From Phycisphaerae bacterium (lineage in GTDB: Bacteria > Planctomycetota > Phycisphaerae > Phycisphaerales > Phycisphaeraceae), in contig JAUHYI010000017.1 in NCBI GenBank assembly GCA_030426385.1, forward strand, positions 1 through 62,203: a stretch of 62,203 nucleotides of DNA, written 5' to 3'. How positions within the stretch are numbered: the stretch's first letter is position 1; each line of letters opens with the position of its first letter. The notes beneath the pieces were generated by a model that had not been told where the DNA came from, did no database searches, and saw only the letters and a program-made list of their open reading frames with translations. This document shows positions 9,800-19,372 of this stretch, piece by piece. A program made the translations under genes and the position numbers.

Positions 9800-10319
9800 G
9801 TTGGAGGAATGGGTTTGGGATAAAACGCTGGCGGTGACGCTTAAGGGTGTTTATCTGTGCAGTCGTTTTGTTCTGCCGGGCATGATGGCGCGAAAGCGGG
9901 GCGCGATTATCAATACCACGAGTGTGGCTGCTCAACTGGCCGAGCCGGGTTGCGATGCTTACACCGCCGCGAAGGGAGCGATCATCTCATTGACGCGGTC
10001 CATGGCAACAGAGTATGCACCGTGCAATATTCGTGTGAATGCAATCAGTCCGGGCTACATCATTACGGAATGTCAGAAGCCCTGGTATGACAACGATCCT
10101 GCGGCGCGGGCTCGGGCTGATAGTTTTCATTTGACGCGCGTTGGGCGCCCTGAAGATATTGCCGAGATGGCGTTATATCTTGCGTCTGAGCGAGCTGCGT
10201 TTATTACCGGTGCGGTGATGAACGTGGATGGTGGCTTTACAGCCTTTCGCTATCGGGGCGACGATTATTTTTATCGAACCGGTGATGTGTCGCAGAGTGA
10301 ATCGGGCGATTCCAAGTGA
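9792..10319 (+). pseudogene. N-terminally truncated short-chain dehydrogenase (SDR)
   Basis: Only about 175 residues remain of a family that is normally about 250. It begins at the segment EEWVWDKTLAVTLKGVYLCSR, which in a complete SDR lies near residue 100. The catalytic Ser (NTTSVAA) and YTAAK motif and the C-terminal RVGRPEDIAEM...GAVMNVDGG are intact, but the whole TGxxxGIG nucleotide-binding half is missing. The ATG at 9792 overlaps the end of the upstream gene, so the lost part appears to have been removed at this junction. Without the Rossmann half it should not bind NAD(P). The complete SDR at 22568 shows the missing part. An independent function of the fragment is possible but unlikely. 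Confidence 0.75.
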
Positions 10320-10361
10320 TATGGTTTGCTCGTTTTGAGAAATATCAATTTTAAAACAGGA

Positions 10362-11510
10362 TCAAGTGCCTGCTGCGATTTCCGTTTTTGCTGGGGCCGT
10401 GTGGTAATGTGTAGCGACGGTTTGTCGCAGAGGTGGATCGTTTTCGCCCTCGATTTTAGCTTGAATGGCTTGTCTCGCTCGACGTCCCATTTCTTTTAGC
10501 CCTAAATCGATTGATGGCAGTTGAGATGCCGGGTCGTTTGGATTGATCACGCGGCCCGCTCCGACGATTGACAATTTATCGGGGACGGAAATGTTGGCCT
10601 CTTCGGCAGCGAGCAGTCCGCCACGGGCCATGAAATCTGAAGCGTAGATAATGGCATCCGGCGGAGTATCCAGTGCCAGCAGTTGGCGCGTGGCTCGAAA
10701 GCCGTCGTATTCGGAATAGCCGGCCGAAACGATGTATTCGGATTGGGCTTGTCGTTGATTGGTCTGCAATGCGATTTCGAAGCCTTCGATCCATCGGCCG
10801 GTACTGAAGCGATCGGCGCCAGCAGTGACTAATGCAATTTGGTTTCGGCCCTTCTGGGTTAGGTGGTTGACTGTTTCAATCATGCCGCTGGCATAATTAG
10901 GAGCGATGCAATGGCTGAACCCGTCAGCCAGATCGCTGAACATTAAGACGACCGGTAGTCGTCGGCTTTGGCAGATCGAGACCACGCGCAAGTTGGCGGG
11001 CGACATCATCACCAGGCCATGTAGATCAGCCAATGGCAGTATGTCAGCCAGCGCGATTTTGGGTTGTTCGCGAAAGGGGATGTCGAACAGTCGTATCGCG
11101 ATATGACAATCGTCGTCACGAATGCCATCAAGGATGGGTTGCAGGAATGGATACCCGTCAGCAAAGTCTGCCAGAGCGATGCCGATTTGCAGGGCCTTGG
11201 AACTTTCTCGCGTCCATGATGAAGTGGTCCCGTTGCCGAGGACGACGGTGCCGTGTCGCGGTCGAGATTCGATGAGTCCGTCTTTGCCGAGTGTTTGTAG
11301 TGCCCTGCGAATGGTGACTTCGCCTATGCCCCAGGCCAGGCCGAGTTCGCGTTGGGAGGGGAGGACGGTGCCTGGCTTGAGTGCGCCTGATTCCATGCGT
11401 TCACGAAATAGGGCAGCGACCTGCGAATAGAGCGGGGAGCCGTTATCACGATCGATCCACGTGCCAATGTCACGAACGACAGAATCAACTTGCAGTTCAG
11501 CGGCGGTCAT
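10362..11510 (-). CDS. GntR-family regulator with LacI-like sensor domain
   Basis: 382 residues from ATG at 11510 (a TTG at 11525 is a weaker alternative). The N-terminal winged helix covers about residues 20-90 (SPLYSQVAALFRERMESG, VLPSQRELGLAWGIGEVTIR, GLIESRPRHGTVV). Residues about 105-375 resemble a LacI sugar sensor (IVGAGRVINPNDPASQLPSIDL near the end). It faces a heparinase-like gene across a 261-bp gap that contains three ATTCCA-type repeats, and probably controls that gene and itself. It converges on the truncated SDR. The ligand is unknown. Confidence 0.85.
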   Translation of the reverse strand: MTAAELQVDSVVRDIGTWIDRDNGSPLYSQVAALFRERMESGALKPGTVLPSQRELGLAWGIGEVTIRRALQTLGKDGLIESRPRHGTVVLGNGTTSSWTRESSKALQIGIALADFADGYPFLQPILDGIRDDDCHIAIRLFDIPFREQPKIALADILPLADLHGLVMMSPANLRVVSICQSRRLPVVLMFSDLADGFSHCIAPNYASGMIETVNHLTQKGRNQIALVTAGADRFSTGRWIEGFEIALQTNQRQAQSEYIVSAGYSEYDGFRATRQLLALDTPPDAIIYASDFMARGGLLAAEEANISVPDKLSIVGAGRVINPNDPASQLPSIDLGLKEMGRRARQAIQAKIEGENDPPLRQTVATHYHTAPAKTEIAAGT

Positions 11511-11518
11511 ATTACAAT

Positions 11519-11665
11519 ATTCCAATGCCTGAATGGTGGTGGCTGGTAATTACACGTTTCCGTCCATTTTATGCCAAATGCATAGGAAAATGCAAGGGAT
11601 GCAATGTCGGATTCGTCTAATTCCAGCGCCTGAGAGTGTTTGTGTGTCTGATTCCAATGCTTGGA
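11519..11665. promoter_or_regulatory. repeated ATTCCA-type operator sites in divergent region
   Basis: ATTCCAATGCCTGAA (11519-11533), ATTCCAGCGCCTGAG (11620-11634) and ATTCCAATGC (11651-11660) share one motif. The last is part of the perfect inverted repeat TCCAA-TGC-TTGGA (11653-11665). They lie between a GntR gene and the divergent heparinase-like gene, the usual place for the regulator's operators. Confidence 0.5.
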
Positions 11666-11771
11666 TTGTCGTATTTTGAGGTCCCGGTGTATGGGGCCGG
11701 CTTTTGAGGCGTGTTGGGGTCATGTGTTTCGGCAGGGCAGTCTGCCTCTGCGATCATGCAAGGAGATATGT

Positions 11772-14700
11772 ATGAGATTGCTGGTGGGCCTCGTTTTACC
11801 GGTTGCATTCCAGGCCGTTTTTGCATTAGGCCTGAGTGTGGTTTGTGCGCAAGAGCAGGCTTTGTCGTGGCATGCTGAAGATCGTGCGGATCGGGTGTCG
11901 GCATTGATCCCGGGTCGTCGTATTCCGATGCCTGGGCCGGAAGGTTTTTTGGCCGAGTGGACGCGGGCGCAGGTTGAGCGTTGGAAGCAGTCATCCGAGC
12001 GTGGCGATACGTGGTCTGCGGCGACAGCCTATGAACAATATGTCGCAGCGGCGCCAAGCGATGTCGACCTGCGTGCCTATATTCCTGATCACATATCGCC
12101 GTATGGACGAGTGCTTGGCGGAGCTCCGATTCCCGAACCCACGCGGAGTATTTTGTCGCCCAAAGAAGCGCGGGTGCTGATTAACTATTGTCCGTTTTGC
12201 GAAAAAGAACATCCCAACACCGAAGGCGTCAACGCCAACATGTTCGAATGGGATCCAGACAATCCGTTTCATGCATGGACGATTTGCTGTAAGCAGGATC
12301 TGTATGAACGCGAAGCGGATTACCCAGCCGACTACGCGCTCAGGCCGAACCACATTGCAAGGTTTACCCATCTCGATGAGACCGTCAAGCAAGTGCCCGC
12401 GACGATCTATACCAACAGCAGTGGTGTGAAATGGGAGTTGTATATCGGCCCCACGATTGCGCATAAGCGCTGGACGCGTACGGGTGATATGGCAACCGAT
12501 TGGTTAGGGAAGTTTATCGAAACGGGTAATCCGTTATATGTTCATAAGCTGGCCGTGCTGCTCGATCGAGTTGCTGATGTTTATTACGGGTTGCCACCTG
12601 CGTATCGAAATCTGGTGATGCCTGGCAAAGACGGCGGGCCGTTAACGCGTCGTGAATGGGAAAGTATGCCGCGTCCGGTTCGGCAGGATTTAGGCGTTGA
12701 TAATAAATTCTATTGGAACCGACGATTGCCGTTGTCGAATTGTTGTTGGTTGCATTACTACAAGGAATATATCTGGGTCGAACCATTTGCGCGTGTGCGT
12801 CATCATCCGACATTCAAGATGTATTCAACCCAAAAGTATGGCGACCCTGATGCGCTGGATCGCAAAATCATGCGCAAGCTGATGCGCGAAATTGCATTGA
12901 TGTTTGAAAGCATAGAACTCAAGTCGGATTATCAGGATGGCTACTACACCGAATTGATGATGTTGGGAATCCTGCTCGAGAATGATTACTTGTTTGATTT
13001 TACCGCAGCGCATCAGGAATGCGTGCTATACAACCATCATTATTACGACGGGATGACCGCTGAAGGTGCGCCGAACTACATGGCAATGCTCGATGGTTAC
13101 TATCGTCATACAGTTGACGCGGGCGGTTGGTTAAGATTTGCGCCGAATTTTCTGGAAGAGAATCCATTTTTTGATGTTGCCCGCCGTCAGTGGCGAGAGC
13201 TACGCACAGCTCGTGGCGAGCCGTTGGAATTCGGTGATCAAACCATGTTTGCGTTTAACCCGCCGGATGGATTCGGCAGCGCGGGTATGGTCAAGTCGGG
13301 TGAAGTGCGTCCGAGCATGAATTGGCCTGGGTTTGGTGTGGGTGTGCTGCGGGTGGGCGGCTCGGGACATCGTCAGGAAGTCTCGTTGATGTATGACCGG
13401 ATGAGCATACATGGCGCGGCAGACAAGTTAGGGATTGCATGTTGGTTTGATGGCGTGCCGATCGTGCGACGCGGTGGTTATGCGGCGGTGGCCAGGCATG
13501 TGGCGATCGATAAATCGCGGCCGGAATTTAAGGCGCTGCTCGATATGCCATATCCGAAACCCATGTTCGGCTTATCGTCAGATGGGAGTGATGAAAATTG
13601 GATGCATCCGTGGACACACAGTCACATGGCGCAAAACACCGCATCGGTGAATGAGTTGGGGACGAGTCCCGGCTGGGAAGATGAAGGCGTGGGTGAACTG
13701 ATCACGTACAAAGGTGGCGAAGCGGTTGGGCAAATCGGTGCGTCGTTTCAGGTGCTTGATAGTCGTGACAAGGAATCGTTTGCGCGGTTTGCAAAAAACT
13801 TACGCATTGCGCCGTTTCTATTGCCGGAGTATCGTCGGGCATTGTTAGCTGTTGAAGGGCCGGATGGTCGGCCGTATGTGGTGGATGTTTTTCAGATTGA
13901 GGGTGGTCGGCGTCATGCGCTGTTTCAAAGTGCTTGGGGCGACCGGGTGTCGCAGGAACTGCCCGTCGTGAAATCTGTGTGGCCGAACATGGCCGAGTAT
14001 CTGTCGGATGACAAGGGGACGCCAGCGTTACCCGTGTCCGCTGGGGACCTGAGTAAGAATTATCGACGTCTGGAAAAGGTGGAATCCCTGGGGTTGGCGC
14101 CGGAAGTTTGGAGTGTGACGTGGCGTACGGATCATGCGGCCTATCGCCCGTTTACTGCGAATGGTCAGGTGACGCCACGGGCCTGGCCTGATGATGTGGG
14201 GGTAGCCAGATTGCGAATGATCGGTGTGAATCAGGGTGGCAAGGCGACGCTGTTGAATGCGAAAGGGCCGTGGGTGGCGAAGATTACCCAGCCGCTACCC
14301 AATGGCGAAAGTGCCGTAGGTGACGTGGGTTTTCGTGATGCGTGGGACTACCTGATCGAGCGACGTACCAAGACGGATAATCCAACGCGCGAACTGTTTC
14401 GCAGCAGTTTTATACATGTTCTGGAAGGGCATCGCGATGATGAAGCCTCTGCGATTAAAAGCGTGAATCGATTGTCTGTGATAGGCAGTGGTAAGCGTGA
14501 TGATCGTGTTGTTGCGCTTGAGTTAGTGTTGGCTAGTGGACACATCGACACCATTGTGTATCAGCCTGATGTGGGTGAATTGAAATTGTCTAATGGTGTT
14601 GAAACTGATGCGCGTTATGCATTGTTGCGTCGTGATACTGGTGGCCAAGTGGTAGAGGCGCACATGGTGCGCGGGTCGTATTTAAGGCATGGAGATTACA

Positions 14701-15302
14701 CGGCACAGTCCGCGGGCGATTTACACGGCACGATTGTTGACATTGTTGGCGATCTTACCGGAACGCGCCGCGAGTCGGCATTAATCATAAAACCGCATGG
14801 CGATGATGACGCTATGCAAAGTTTGCAAGGGTGGATCGTCGGTGATGCATTAGTAGGTCGCCAGTTGATCGTTCGTGTTTCCAACGATCACAACGAGGCG
14901 TACACCATTGGGCGTGTAAGTCGAATGGAAGATGGTTTGGTTCGAGTAGATTTGGCCAATCACCCACCATTTGCCAGCGGTTGGTATCAGGTTAATGTGC
15001 TGGACGCGGACAAAGGGAACCGGTTTACCTCGAGTCGAAATCTGATGTTGGGTACGGGCAACCATTGGTGGTGGGGGGCCAAGGCGTGGTTCCCGGAGAA
15101 GGATAAAACCTACACCATTGAGCGGACGGATATAGATCGCGTCACAGTGGATTTTGCGGATCGTGTGAATCTGCGTGATCAAGGGATAGTGCCTGGCGAC
15201 TGGTTTGTGATTTACACCATCGAACCAGGTTTGTCGGTGGATGTTGCCGATAGCTTCGCCTGGCGAACGGGTGTGGATCCCATTTTGAATGCCAGCGATT
15301 GA
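11772..15302 (+). CDS. secreted heparinase II/III-like polysaccharide lyase
   Basis: 1176 residues from ATG 11772, with AGGAG at 11761-11765. An upstream extension would bury the signal peptide (MRLLVGLVLPVAFQAVFALG...VCAQ). An early segment has YCPFCEKE and TICC, a cysteine pattern often seen in planctomycete members of this group. The long middle part (about residues 200-480) is alpha-helical, as in the (alpha/alpha) toroid of these lyases, and is followed by a beta-rich domain that starts around HGAADKLGIACWFDGVPIV, resembling the heparinase II/III core. The C-terminal 300 residues are beta-rich. The substrate could be alginate, heparin-like or another uronate polymer. It is divergent from a GntR regulator. 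Confidence 0.65.
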   Translation: MRLLVGLVLPVAFQAVFALGLSVVCAQEQALSWHAEDRADRVSALIPGRRIPMPGPEGFLAEWTRAQVERWKQSSERGDTWSAATAYEQYVAAAPSDVDLRAYIPDHISPYGRVLGGAPIPEPTRSILSPKEARVLINYCPFCEKEHPNTEGVNANMFEWDPDNPFHAWTICCKQDLYEREADYPADYALRPNHIARFTHLDETVKQVPATIYTNSSGVKWELYIGPTIAHKRWTRTGDMATDWLGKFIETGNPLYVHKLAVLLDRVADVYYGLPPAYRNLVMPGKDGGPLTRREWESMPRPVRQDLGVDNKFYWNRRLPLSNCCWLHYYKEYIWVEPFARVRHHPTFKMYSTQKYGDPDALDRKIMRKLMREIALMFESIELKSDYQDGYYTELMMLGILLENDYLFDFTAAHQECVLYNHHYYDGMTAEGAPNYMAMLDGYYRHTVDAGGWLRFAPNFLEENPFFDVARRQWRELRTARGEPLEFGDQTMFAFNPPDGFGSAGMVKSGEVRPSMNWPGFGVGVLRVGGSGHRQEVSLMYDRMSIHGAADKLGIACWFDGVPIVRRGGYAAVARHVAIDKSRPEFKALLDMPYPKPMFGLSSDGSDENWMHPWTHSHMAQNTASVNELGTSPGWEDEGVGELITYKGGEAVGQIGASFQVLDSRDKESFARFAKNLRIAPFLLPEYRRALLAVEGPDGRPYVVDVFQIEGGRRHALFQSAWGDRVSQELPVVKSVWPNMAEYLSDDKGTPALPVSAGDLSKNYRRLEKVESLGLAPEVWSVTWRTDHAAYRPFTANGQVTPRAWPDDVGVARLRMIGVNQGGKATLLNAKGPWVAKITQPLPNGESAVGDVGFRDAWDYLIERRTKTDNPTRELFRSSFIHVLEGHRDDEASAIKSVNRLSVIGSGKRDDRVVALELVLASGHIDTIVYQPDVGELKLSNGVETDARYALLRRDTGGQVVEAHMVRGSYLRHGDYTAQSAGDLHGTIVDIVGDLTGTRRESALIIKPHGDDDAMQSLQGWIVGDALVGRQLIVRVSNDHNEAYTIGRVSRMEDGLVRVDLANHPPFASGWYQVNVLDADKGNRFTSSRNLMLGTGNHWWWGAKAWFPEKDKTYTIERTDIDRVTVDFADRVNLRDQGIVPGDWFVIYTIEPGLSVDVADSFAWRTGVDPILNASD

Positions 15303-15378
15303 CCGAGATTGGCTTGTGGCATGAACGCGATGTTTATCGCCAACAATTATGTTTTTATTAATGAGTTTGGAGTTCGAT

Positions 15379-17193
15379 ATGTTGGATAGGCTGGCAGAAA
15401 TATCCGTTGCTAATCAAGAGCGCTGGCGCGTTGATGTGTTAAACGATAGCACCGCAGGGCAGGGGCTGTTTCATGCATACAACTGCAAGTTTACGTTGGC
15501 TGATGAATGGTCGTATGGTCGGTTTAGTTCGCAGGCTTGCTGTGAATTGCCGGGAAAATTGTTTATCGCCAAAGCGTCAGGTAAGGATGGTTGTGAACAC
15601 GTGTATGTGGCCAGTGGTTTGTCGGAAGGCGATGATCGCGCGTTGTACGATATTGAAGCGAGCCCGATTTATGTGGCATGGCGGGTACAAGGCCCGAAGT
15701 ATGCCGTGGATGGTGGGCGATTTTCATTGGTTCGGCCGGACCGTGGCCCATGGCGTGTGTGGTGTGAGGCCGAACCTGATGGTCGTGTTGTTTGGCATGT
15801 TGAGGTTCAAGTGGATGGCGTTTGGCAATCGCGCTGTGTGGCGTGCGAAGCGCTGGAAGGTAATTGGCTCGACGTGCAGTTGACTTTGTTTGAAGGTCAG
15901 CTTGTTGCAGAATTTAACCAGAAGCAGGCGGGTTGTTTTGACCACGATGCTTATCCGGGGCGCTTTAGTTTGCAGTTTGGTAGTGCGCAGGATAAGCGAG
16001 GTGGTGACGAGGTCGCCACAGCGTTTCGCAATATCTATGTAGACATCGTGCCGTATCTGTTTGCGTTTGTTGATGTGGTGCAAGGGCCCGAGGATGTGCG
16101 TTCAGAAGATAACGTGATCAACCAATATGCCTGTGAGCCGACGCAGGAATTGCCGCGTCATTCAGAGGGCGACTTGATTGAATTGCAAAATGGTGATTTG
16201 TTGTTGGCGTGGTCTGAGTTTCACACAGGTAAAGCACAGGATTGGCAGCCGGCGCGCATCGCGGGCAAGGTATCCAAAGATAAAGGAAAAACCTGGAGCG
16301 ATGCGCGAACGTTGGTGGAACGAAACCCAGCGTTGAAGCATCCGACGCCGACGGTGAGCTTGGCGTATTCCCGTGACGGCGATTTGTTGATGGCGCATAC
16401 CGAGACGTTGGCGGAAGATCAGGCCTATGCCATGGTGTTACGGCGATCGAAAGATCACGGATTAACATGGTCTGATGCAGAACGTATTTCGCCTGATACC
16501 GGCAATGCGCATCAGATCAACAATGGGTGCTTTCGATATTTACGCAGTGGGCGTTTGATTTTGCCCGCTCGAGAATATGTCAATGGTGTGCGTTGGCCGT
16601 ACGCGTTGTACTCGGATGATGATGGGCGGACATGGCATGCTGGGGCGCGTGTGCCTGATCCGGACCTTTCCGATCGGCTTAAGCGCATTCAGAATGTGAA
16701 TGAGCCGTGTCTGGAAGAGTTAGCCGATGGGCGTTTGTTGATGACAATGCGCTCTTTTGCGGGAGGGCAGTTTTTTTCGTATTCGGACGACGATGGCCAG
16801 ACGTGGACCAAGCCGATCTTGTCGCCGTTGCGTGGCATCTGTTCGCCTGCGGCAATCCGTCGTATCCCGGGGACCGACGATATTCTGGCCATTTGGAATT
16901 ATGACTATGGTGCGCGCTCGCCGCTGCATTCAGCGATATCGAGTGACGGCGGTCTGACGTGGCGGCATTTGAAGCTGGTCGAAGCCAGCAAATACTATTC
17001 ATACAACTATGTCACAATCACGTTTTTGCGTGATGAAAATGGCGCCGATGGTTCAGGCGGACGCGTGTGTCTGTCGTATGATTCGTGTCCACTTCTGACG
17101 GCATTGCAAACATTGCAGGTAGATACAGATGCGAGTGGATTGAGGGTGACGGTGTTGCCTGTGGCGTGGTTTTATCGCAATCCAAAGGATTAA
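15379..17193 (+). CDS. BNR-repeat sialidase-like exo-glycosidase
   Basis: 604 residues from ATG 15379, chosen because GGAG lies at 15368-15371; earlier ATGs at 15349 and 15361 lack such a site. The first 240 residues form a beta-sandwich. The remainder is a beta-propeller with at least five Asp boxes: SKDKGKTW, SKDHGLTW, SDDDGRTW, SDDDGQTW and SSDGGLTW. A potential arginine-rich start is seen in PTQELPRHSEGDLIEL. No signal peptide is evident, so it may act inside the cell on imported oligosaccharides. GH33-type sialidase is the nearest match, but propellers of this kind also include other exo-glycosidases. Confidence 0.75.
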   Translation: MLDRLAEISVANQERWRVDVLNDSTAGQGLFHAYNCKFTLADEWSYGRFSSQACCELPGKLFIAKASGKDGCEHVYVASGLSEGDDRALYDIEASPIYVAWRVQGPKYAVDGGRFSLVRPDRGPWRVWCEAEPDGRVVWHVEVQVDGVWQSRCVACEALEGNWLDVQLTLFEGQLVAEFNQKQAGCFDHDAYPGRFSLQFGSAQDKRGGDEVATAFRNIYVDIVPYLFAFVDVVQGPEDVRSEDNVINQYACEPTQELPRHSEGDLIELQNGDLLLAWSEFHTGKAQDWQPARIAGKVSKDKGKTWSDARTLVERNPALKHPTPTVSLAYSRDGDLLMAHTETLAEDQAYAMVLRRSKDHGLTWSDAERISPDTGNAHQINNGCFRYLRSGRLILPAREYVNGVRWPYALYSDDDGRTWHAGARVPDPDLSDRLKRIQNVNEPCLEELADGRLLMTMRSFAGGQFFSYSDDDGQTWTKPILSPLRGICSPAAIRRIPGTDDILAIWNYDYGARSPLHSAISSDGGLTWRHLKLVEASKYYSYNYVTITFLRDENGADGSGGRVCLSYDSCPLLTALQTLQVDTDASGLRVTVLPVAWFYRNPKD

Positions 17194-17236
17194 GCCGCCG
17201 GTTTTTTAGCGAAAGGCGTGGCAAAGCAAAAATTAA

Positions 17237-17289
17237 TATTGCGATCGCAATAAAACGGCGGTATAATTACAGCATTGCGATGTTGCAAT
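17237..17289 (+). promoter_or_regulatory. promoter with two related operators (ATTGC...GCAAT)
   Basis: TTGCGA (17239-17244) and TATAAT (17262-17267), 17 bp apart, form a good promoter for the downstream prepilin-like gene. TATTGCGATCGCAATA (17237-17252) is a perfect 16-bp palindrome covering the -35 box, and ATTGC-GATGTT-GCAAT (17274-17289) repeats its arms just after the -10 box. A repressor bound at both would close the promoter. Confidence 0.6.
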
Positions 17290-17401
17290 TGGCATTCTGG
17301 CGTTCTGGCGATCGGGGTAGTAGTGTCGGGGTGAAACTGATTGGTTAGGCCGTGGCACGGGCTATATTTGCCTGTTTCGGGCCTTAAAAAGGAGATTTTT
17401 C

Positions 17402-18187
17402 ATGAAGGCTTACCGGCGAACCCCTGGGGCCGCCTATTCAATGGGTCCAGCCGGGTTGGATAGCGTCTCGGGGATGCGTAGGCCGGGGTGGCACGGATTT
17501 ACGCTGATTGAACTGTTGGTCGTCATCAGCATCATTGCGTTGCTTATTGCGATACTGCTGCCAGTCCTGAGTAAATCCAAAGAGGCGGCGTTGCGTTCAG
17601 TTTGCCTGTCCAATGTGCGGCAGTTGGGATTAGCCAACGATATGTACGCCAACGACAGCGATGATTTGTTGCCGTACAACACGGTAGGCGATCCTGATTT
17701 TGGCTATGGTTGGCGGGCGTCGGCTCGGCTATTGATACAGGGTGATTATGTGCCGCACACGGCCTTTAATTGCCCACCAATTCCGTTGACACCGCCGTTG
17801 GGTGACTATCCGATTGTTGAGTATTACGGCGATGCGTTTGATGAAAATGCCCAGTTAGCGGGGCTAAATCCGGGTAAATCGGTTAAGGGAAGCTATGAGT
17901 TTCTGTATTCGGTAGGTAACTCTTCGGACGGATTAGCGCCCCCCGCCTTACGGCGTGATGACCTGCTTCGTTATGCGGATCGGCCACCAGCAATCAACTG
18001 GGATTTGGCGGCAGGGCTGGTGTATTTTCAGGCTGCAGTCGATCCGCGGTTTTACCCCATGGTTTCACATGCGGGCGACGGCGGCAATGTGGCCTACATC
18101 GATGGCCATGCCGCTTGGAAGTCTGCGTTGGATTGGTGGCCGAGTCTGCCGTTGCCAGGGTTGATTCCCGAGGAGCTGGGCTGGTAG
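17402..18187 (+). CDS. prepilin-like secreted protein
   Basis: 261 residues, ATG preceded by AAGGAGA at 17389-17395. A 31-residue leader ends in [20 protein letters not shown], the type IV prepilin cleavage site and N-terminal helix, followed by [21 protein letters not shown]. The C-terminal part has [15 protein letters not shown], the typical DGH segment of planctomycete pseudopilin-like proteins. It has its own regulated promoter at 17237-17289 and lies upstream of a PEP-CTERM gene. Its biological role is unknown. Confidence 0.85.
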   Translation: MKAYRRTPGAAYSMGPAGLDSVSGMRRPGWHGFTLIELLVVISIIALLIAILLPVLSKSKEAALRSVCLSNVRQLGLANDMYANDSDDLLPYNTVGDPDFGYGWRASARLLIQGDYVPHTAFNCPPIPLTPPLGDYPIVEYYGDAFDENAQLAGLNPGKSVKGSYEFLYSVGNSSDGLAPPALRRDDLLRYADRPPAINWDLAAGLVYFQAAVDPRFYPMVSHAGDGGNVAYIDGHAAWKSALDWWPSLPLPGLIPEELGW

Positions 18188-18234
18188 CGATATTTGGTGC
18201 ATAGATAAAAATACACGAAAAACAGGCAAATGGG

Positions 18235-18281
18235 TTGACGGGGTATTGTGGGGGTGTTAGATTCTAATCATTGCGACAATG
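18235..18281 (+). promoter_or_regulatory. promoter and inverted repeat before PEP-CTERM gene
   Basis: TTGACG (18235-18240) and TAGATT (18258-18263) are 17 bp apart. CATTG-CGA-CAATG (18269-18281) follows directly and resembles the ATTGC/GCAAT operator arms at 17237 and 17274, so both promoters could answer to the same regulator. Confidence 0.5.
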
Positions 18282-18402
18282 GATTGGCGTAATGGTTGGC
18301 CTAAGAGGTGGCTGGGCATATTTACCAGCGCGACCGAGGATCGAGAGTTAGACACATTTCTGAATGATTTCAGGCATTTCTCAATTGAAAGGAGAAACAA
18401 TA

Positions 18403-19227
18403 GTGAAGTACGTAAAAACAATGGTATTGGGAGTGATGGTGGGCGCAATGGTTGCAGGTACGTCGACGATCGCGGGCGCAGCGACCAGCACGGATGATTT
18501 CGAGGGGTATTCGACCGGCGCGTGGACGCCTGCCGGACCGCCGACTGCCGGAAGTGAGGGTTGGACGGTTGACGCGCTTGGGGGCAGTCCGTCGTTTGCC
18601 ATTGCGGCAGGTGATGGTTTTGGTGGCAGTCAGGGGTTTCAGGTTAACGCCAGCGGCTCAGGCGCCAACAAGGGCGGGGCAAACTGGCATGTGTCCGAAG
18701 ATATCAACACGTTGCCCCAACAGACAATTCACGCGGAATGGCAAGGTGTGTTGCGCAACAATGATAGTTTTGGGCGATTGATTTTTAATTCGAGCAATTT
18801 GAATTTTGTGGAGATGCGATCAGATTCTGCGTTCGTGTATCTACGTTACGACTCAGACCCTGGTGCGGGCAAGGCAGCGGCCGATGCGGTGTTGCCAACT
18901 GATGTGGTGGGATTTTCCTGGCCTAGCAATACCGTGGTCACGCCATGGTACGCGGTTGAAATCGAATCAGATTACGACCTGTCAATGATACGCGCACGTT
19001 TCGGAACGCGGGAAGGCGATGGTTCGTTTCAGTGGAATTCATTCTCGCCATGGCTGGATATGTGGGACACCGTTCAGCCGACACAGATCAGCAGTCAGGT
19101 TGAGGGGCGAATCCACTTTGATAATTTGTCGCTGACCGCTACCGGTGGTGCGATTCCAGAGCCAGCGACGTTGGGCTTGTTCGGCATGGCTGGGCTGGGT
19201 TTGGTCATGCGTCGCGCTAAGCGCTAA
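18403..19227 (+). CDS. secreted PEP-CTERM protein
   Basis: 274 residues from a GTG start with AAAGGAGA at 18388-18395; the ATG upstream has no such site. A signal peptide (TMVLGVMVGAMVAGTSTIAGA) is followed by DDFEGYSTGAW, a start common to PEP-CTERM surface proteins with a jelly-roll-like domain. The C-terminus is IPEPATLGLFGMAGLGLVMR and RAKR, a complete PEP-CTERM signal. It has its own promoter and a strong terminator, so it is probably a single-gene transcript. Confidence 0.85.
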   Translation: MKYVKTMVLGVMVGAMVAGTSTIAGAATSTDDFEGYSTGAWTPAGPPTAGSEGWTVDALGGSPSFAIAAGDGFGGSQGFQVNASGSGANKGGANWHVSEDINTLPQQTIHAEWQGVLRNNDSFGRLIFNSSNLNFVEMRSDSAFVYLRYDSDPGAGKAAADAVLPTDVVGFSWPSNTVVTPWYAVEIESDYDLSMIRARFGTREGDGSFQWNSFSPWLDMWDTVQPTQISSQVEGRIHFDNLSLTATGGAIPEPATLGLFGMAGLGLVMRRAKR

Positions 19228-19306
19228 GCATTGAAAGTGTTGATCGCCAAGAGGCCTGATCGGTCCGTGACGTGATCGTGGTTGAAGTCAGAAAACAAAC
19301 AAGTGC

Positions 19307-19340
19307 GAGGGGCGTTTCCTTGCGGGGGCGCCCCTCTTTT
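19307..19340 (+). terminator. intrinsic terminator of the PEP-CTERM gene
   Basis: GAGGGGCG (19307-19314) pairs perfectly with CGCCCCTC (19329-19336), followed by TTTT. The 8-bp GC-rich stem lies 80 bp after the stop codon. Confidence 0.75.
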
Positions 19341-19372
19341 AAATCGTGAGTTGTCGTTGAGGAGTTGAATCA

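Noticed and set aside
17237..17252. HIP1-like GCGATCGC repeat
   Set aside because: It occurs once here, inside a palindrome on a promoter, and is better explained as an operator than as a dispersed repeat.
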